DNA from: Bacteroidales bacterium UBA3808
GTDB taxonomy: Bacteria; Bacteroidota; Bacteroidia; Bacteroidales; Paludibacteraceae
NCBI GenBank assembly: GCA_002369075.1
Contig: DFEG01000004.1
Span: forward strand, 1 to 5,341
Length of the DNA: 5,341 nt
Direction: 5' to 3'
Below the pieces are notes generated by a model. The model ran no database searches, was not told the DNA's origin, and saw nothing but the letters and a program-made list of their open reading frames with translations. The position numbers and the translations under genes are program-made. Each line of letters starts with the position of its first letter. Position 1 is the first letter of the stretch. Below are positions 3,828-5,341 of the stretch, in pieces.

Positions 3828-3973
3828 AACACATGTCATTTTTTGCAATTTTTCTTGGTCCGTAGCCCTTGCGCTCCACGCCGTAGAATCGAGAGATAGC
3901 GGGGTATCTGTCGGAGCAAAATGCCTGTTTCGGGTGACAAAAATCACTTTTTTTGCATTTTCTTGCAGAATAA
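3828..3973. other. Divergent intergenic region between accessory DNA and the str operon
   Basis: This 146-bp stretch separates the - strand antitoxin promoter from the + strand rpsL promoter, and no gene is supported in it. It holds two similar T-rich 23-bp segments in direct orientation (3836-3858 and 3944-3966). It also has a weak hairpin GTGA-N6-TCAC followed by seven T on the + strand (3934-3954), which could be a leftover terminator. The junction between accessory and core DNA should lie here or close by. Confidence 0.55.
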
Positions 3974-4005
3974 TTTGGTCAGTTCAAAAAAAAGTTGTAC
4001 CTTTG
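3974..4005 (+). promoter_or_regulatory. Promoter of the rpsL-rpsG-fusA operon
   Basis: TTTG (3974-3977), a 20-bp spacer, then TACCTTTG (3998-4005): a full match to the Bacteroidota consensus. The A-rich and T-rich DNA upstream could act as an UP-like element. Transcription should start near 4009-4012. Confidence 0.88.
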
Positions 4006-4010
4006 CATGC

Positions 4011-4128
4011 TTTTTCGCGGTATGTCCTGCCTCACACGTACGTATGTGAGAAATAAAATATAGCAAAATCAGGGTGCCCGCGAGAGCGTGGAATATTTAA
4101 GTTAAACAAATTATTAAACAACAACAAA
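4011..4128 (+). promoter_or_regulatory. Long 5' leader of the str operon
   Basis: A leader of about 118 nt, much longer than the others here. It contains a hairpin CTCACA/TGTGAG (4031-4036 with 4045-4050) around the palindromic loop core ACGTACGT. A small second structure is possible at 4077-4091 (CGC-GAGA-GCG). It then becomes A-rich up to the start codon, with no Shine-Dalgarno. Leaders of ribosomal protein operons often bind a product of the operon; whether this one does is inference. Confidence 0.5.
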
Positions 4129-4509
4129 ATGCCTACAATTCAACAATTAGTTAGAAAAGGAAGAGCAGAACTGGAGGACAAGTCTAAGAGCCCGGCTCTG
4201 GACAGCTGCCCTCAACGTCGTGGCGTTTGTGTACGTGTGTACACCACCACCCCTAAGAAACCTAACTCTGCAATGCGTAAGGTTGCCCGTGTGCGCCTGA
4301 CCAATGCGAAGGAAGTCAATGCTTACATCCCGGGAGAGGGACACAACCTGCAGGAGCACAGTATCGTCATGGTTCGTGGCGGACGTGTGAAGGACCTGCC
4401 GGGTGTACGTTATCACATCGTTCGCGGTACATTGGATACTGCCGGTGTGGCTAACCGCCTCCAGCGCCGCTCCAAATACGGAGCAAAGCGCCCGAAAGCA
4501 AAGAAGTAA
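4129..4509 (+). CDS. rpsL: 30S ribosomal protein S12
   Basis: A 126-aa S12, the usual length, part of the decoding centre of the small subunit. Signature blocks are clear: MPTIQQLVRKGR, SCPQRRGVCVRVYTTTPKKP (residues 26-45), GEGHNLQEHS (69-78), RGGRVKDLPGVRYH and the basic C-terminus RSKYGAKRPKAKK. Lysines at the two classical streptomycin-resistance positions, K43 and K88 counting Met (K42 and K87 in mature E. coli numbering), are wild type. The P-x-D-type loop (VKDLPG) that carries the beta-methylthiolated aspartate in some bacteria is conserved at D89. The start is fixed by homology. It is the first gene of the operon and is followed after 126 nt by rpsG. The - strand frame over it is a shadow. 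Confidence 0.99.
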   Translation: MPTIQQLVRKGRAELEDKSKSPALDSCPQRRGVCVRVYTTTPKKPNSAMRKVARVRLTNAKEVNAYIPGEGHNLQEHSIVMVRGGRVKDLPGVRYHIVRGTLDTAGVANRLQRRSKYGAKRPKAKK

Positions 4510-4635
4510 TAAGCTCTTTTAATTAACTAACTAAATGTTCCATATTTGGGACGAAACAATGGGTTGAGGGTTGAGTAAGCGGCCGAAACTCGGCTACTGA
4601 AGAGACAACAACCAAAATTAAAATTATTAGAAACA
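4510..4635 (+). promoter_or_regulatory. Structured rpsL-rpsG spacer, candidate S7 autoregulatory site
   Basis: At 126 nt the spacer is long for a ribosomal protein operon. It can form a small hairpin GTTCC/GGGAC (4537-4541 with 4548-4552). A larger bulged helix is also possible: GTTG-AGTA (4570-4577), bulge AGCG, then GCCGA-AAC-TCGGC (4582-4594), TACT (4595-4598), bulge, CAAC (4606-4609). In E. coli, S7 binds the S12-S7 intercistronic mRNA and represses translation. Position and bulged shape fit that idea here, but the structure is drawn by eye. Confidence 0.45.
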
Positions 4636-5112
4636 ATGAGAAAAGCAAAACCGACAAAACGTGTGATCCTGCCGGATCCCGTGTATGGCGAAGTCATGGT
4701 GGCTAAGTTTGTGAACCACCTCATGCTGGACGGTAAGAAGAATACCGCTTACGGTGTGTTCTATAGCGCACTGGGCTTGGTGGAGAACAAGGCAAAGAAC
4801 GAGGAGAAATCTGCTCTGGATATCTGGAAACAGGCGCTGGACAATATCACTCCGCTCGTAGAGGTTAAATCGAAGCGTATCGGTGGTGCAACCTTCCAGG
4901 TGCCGACCGAGATCCGTGCGGACCGCAAGGAGTCCATCGCAATGAAGAACATGATCGCTTTCGCCCGCAAGCGTGGCGGCCACTCGATGGCTGAGAAACT
5001 CGCTGCCGAGATCATGGACGCCTTCAACAACCAGGGTGGCGCCTTCAAGCGCAAAGAGGATATGCACCGCATGGCTGAGGCTAACCGCGCATTCGCACAC
5101 TTCCGTTTTTAA
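4636..5112 (+). CDS. rpsG: 30S ribosomal protein S7
   Basis: A 158-aa S7, the usual length for Bacteroidota. It nucleates assembly of the 30S head by binding the 3' major domain of 16S rRNA. Recognisable blocks are MRKAKPTKR, the helix KFVNHLMLDGKKNTAY, the beta-hairpin region VEVKSKRIGGATFQVP (about residues 76-91), ADRKESIAMKN, and the C-terminal KEDMHRMAEANRAFAHFRF. Compared with remembered Bacteroides S7 the middle (YSALGLVENKAKNEEKSA) is divergent but still in the family range. It follows rpsL in the same operon and may autoregulate through the spacer before it. A long - strand frame (4627-5247) over it is a shadow. Confidence 0.99.
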   Translation: MRKAKPTKRVILPDPVYGEVMVAKFVNHLMLDGKKNTAYGVFYSALGLVENKAKNEEKSALDIWKQALDNITPLVEVKSKRIGGATFQVPTEIRADRKESIAMKNMIAFARKRGGHSMAEKLAAEIMDAFNNQGGAFKRKEDMHRMAEANRAFAHFRF

Positions 5113-5137
5113 TTGACAATTGATAATTGACAATTGA
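5110..5137. repeat. 14-bp tandem repeat in the rpsG-fusA spacer
   Basis: TAATTGACAATTGA occurs twice head to tail (5110-5123 and 5124-5137), and each copy contains the palindrome CAATTG. The first three bases are the rpsG stop codon. Such AATTGACAATTG arrays are common in Bacteroidota intergenic DNA. No terminator is formed, so fusA should be co-transcribed. Confidence 0.8.
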
Positions 5138-5173
5138 CAGTTAAGTAACAAAAAAGATTGAAACAATAAACAA

Positions 5174-5341
5174 ATGGCAAAACACGATTTAAAATTAAAC
5201 CGTAACATCGGCATCATGGCGCACATCGACGCCGGTAAGACCACCACTTCGGAGCGTATCCTGTTCTACACGGGTCTGACTCACAAAATTGGTGAGGTGC
5301 ACGACGGTGCAGCAACGATGGACTGGATGGTTCAGGAGCAG
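5174..5341 (+). CDS. fusA: Elongation factor G, N-terminal 56 residues
   Basis: This is the 5' part of the translocation GTPase EF-G, truncated by the window edge; the family is usually about 700 aa. The G1/P-loop AHIDAGKTT lies at residues 16-24, followed by SERILFYTG and HKIGEVHDGAATMDWM, all hallmarks. The sequence then reads VQEQ where most EF-Gs have EQEQ just before the ERGITI switch I region, so Val53 replaces a usually conserved Glu. The start (ATG 5174-5176, MAKHDLKLNRNIGIM) fits homologues. It lies 61 nt after rpsG in the same operon, with an A-rich SD-less leader. Confidence 0.98.
   Translation, partial: MAKHDLKLNRNIGIMAHIDAGKTTTSERILFYTGLTHKIGEVHDGAATMDWMVQEQ

Noticed and set aside
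3754..3879. N-terminal extension of the antitoxin to an ATG at 3877-3879
   Set aside because: It covers the antitoxin promoter. The ATG at 3751-3753 has a good Shine-Dalgarno. The stretch at 3846-3920 read on the - strand looks faintly coding (DRYPAISRFYGVERKGYGPR), so a gene remnant cannot be excluded.
3793..4056. 87-codon + strand frame across the rpsL promoter
   Set aside because: It spans both divergent promoters and the leader, with no protein features.
4627..5247. 206-codon - strand frame over rpsG
   Set aside because: It is antisense to a certain S7 gene and across a repeat. The length is a by-product of rpsG codon bias.

Overview
The window looks like DNA from a member of the Bacteroidales (Bacteroidota). 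Four promoters carry the class's -7 element TAnnTTTG (as TACCTTTG or TACTTTTG). Three of them have a TTTG or CTTG -33 element exactly 20 bp upstream, as does a fifth, the rpsL promoter. Most starts lack a Shine-Dalgarno sequence and sit in A-rich leaders. S12, S7 and the EF-G N-terminus read as Bacteroidales-like proteins. The genus cannot be fixed by eye; Bacteroides, Prevotella-like and neighbouring families all remain possible.

The right quarter (about 3974-5341, + strand) is core genome: a promoter, a roughly 118-nt leader, rpsL (S12), a 126-nt structured spacer, rpsG (S7), a short repeat spacer, and the first 56 codons of fusA (EF-G). This is the str operon of the translation machinery.

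The left three quarters (1-3827) are accessory DNA, with every credible gene on the - strand. Reading in the direction of transcription from right to left there are four units. (1) A toxin-antitoxin pair: an 85-aa putative antitoxin overlapping a YoeB/Txe-type RelE-superfamily toxin, ended by a strong terminator. (2) A single 72-aa unknown gene whose promoter lies so close to its ATG that the mRNA would be almost leaderless, ended by two tandem terminators. (3) An HNH endonuclease gene followed by three unknown small genes (123, 126 and 77 aa), separated by repeat- and hairpin-rich spacers and closed by a terminator. (4) A two-TM holin-like gene overlapping by ATGA the start of a further gene, possibly DUF5675, that leaves the window. 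HNH, holin-like and DUF5675-like genes suggest phage-derived cargo, and the promoter-gene-terminator packaging resembles phage morons.

The most distinctive signals are non-coding. A terminator and a promoter are fused in the same 47 bp (305-351). Two 65-bp direct repeats (636-700, 739-803) have central 23-nt hairpins that are exact reverse complements of each other. An 18-20 bp gene-start sequence is repeated four times upstream of the 77-aa gene. A 248-nt hairpin-rich segment follows the HNH gene. I see no CRISPR array, tRNA, rRNA or insertion sequence.
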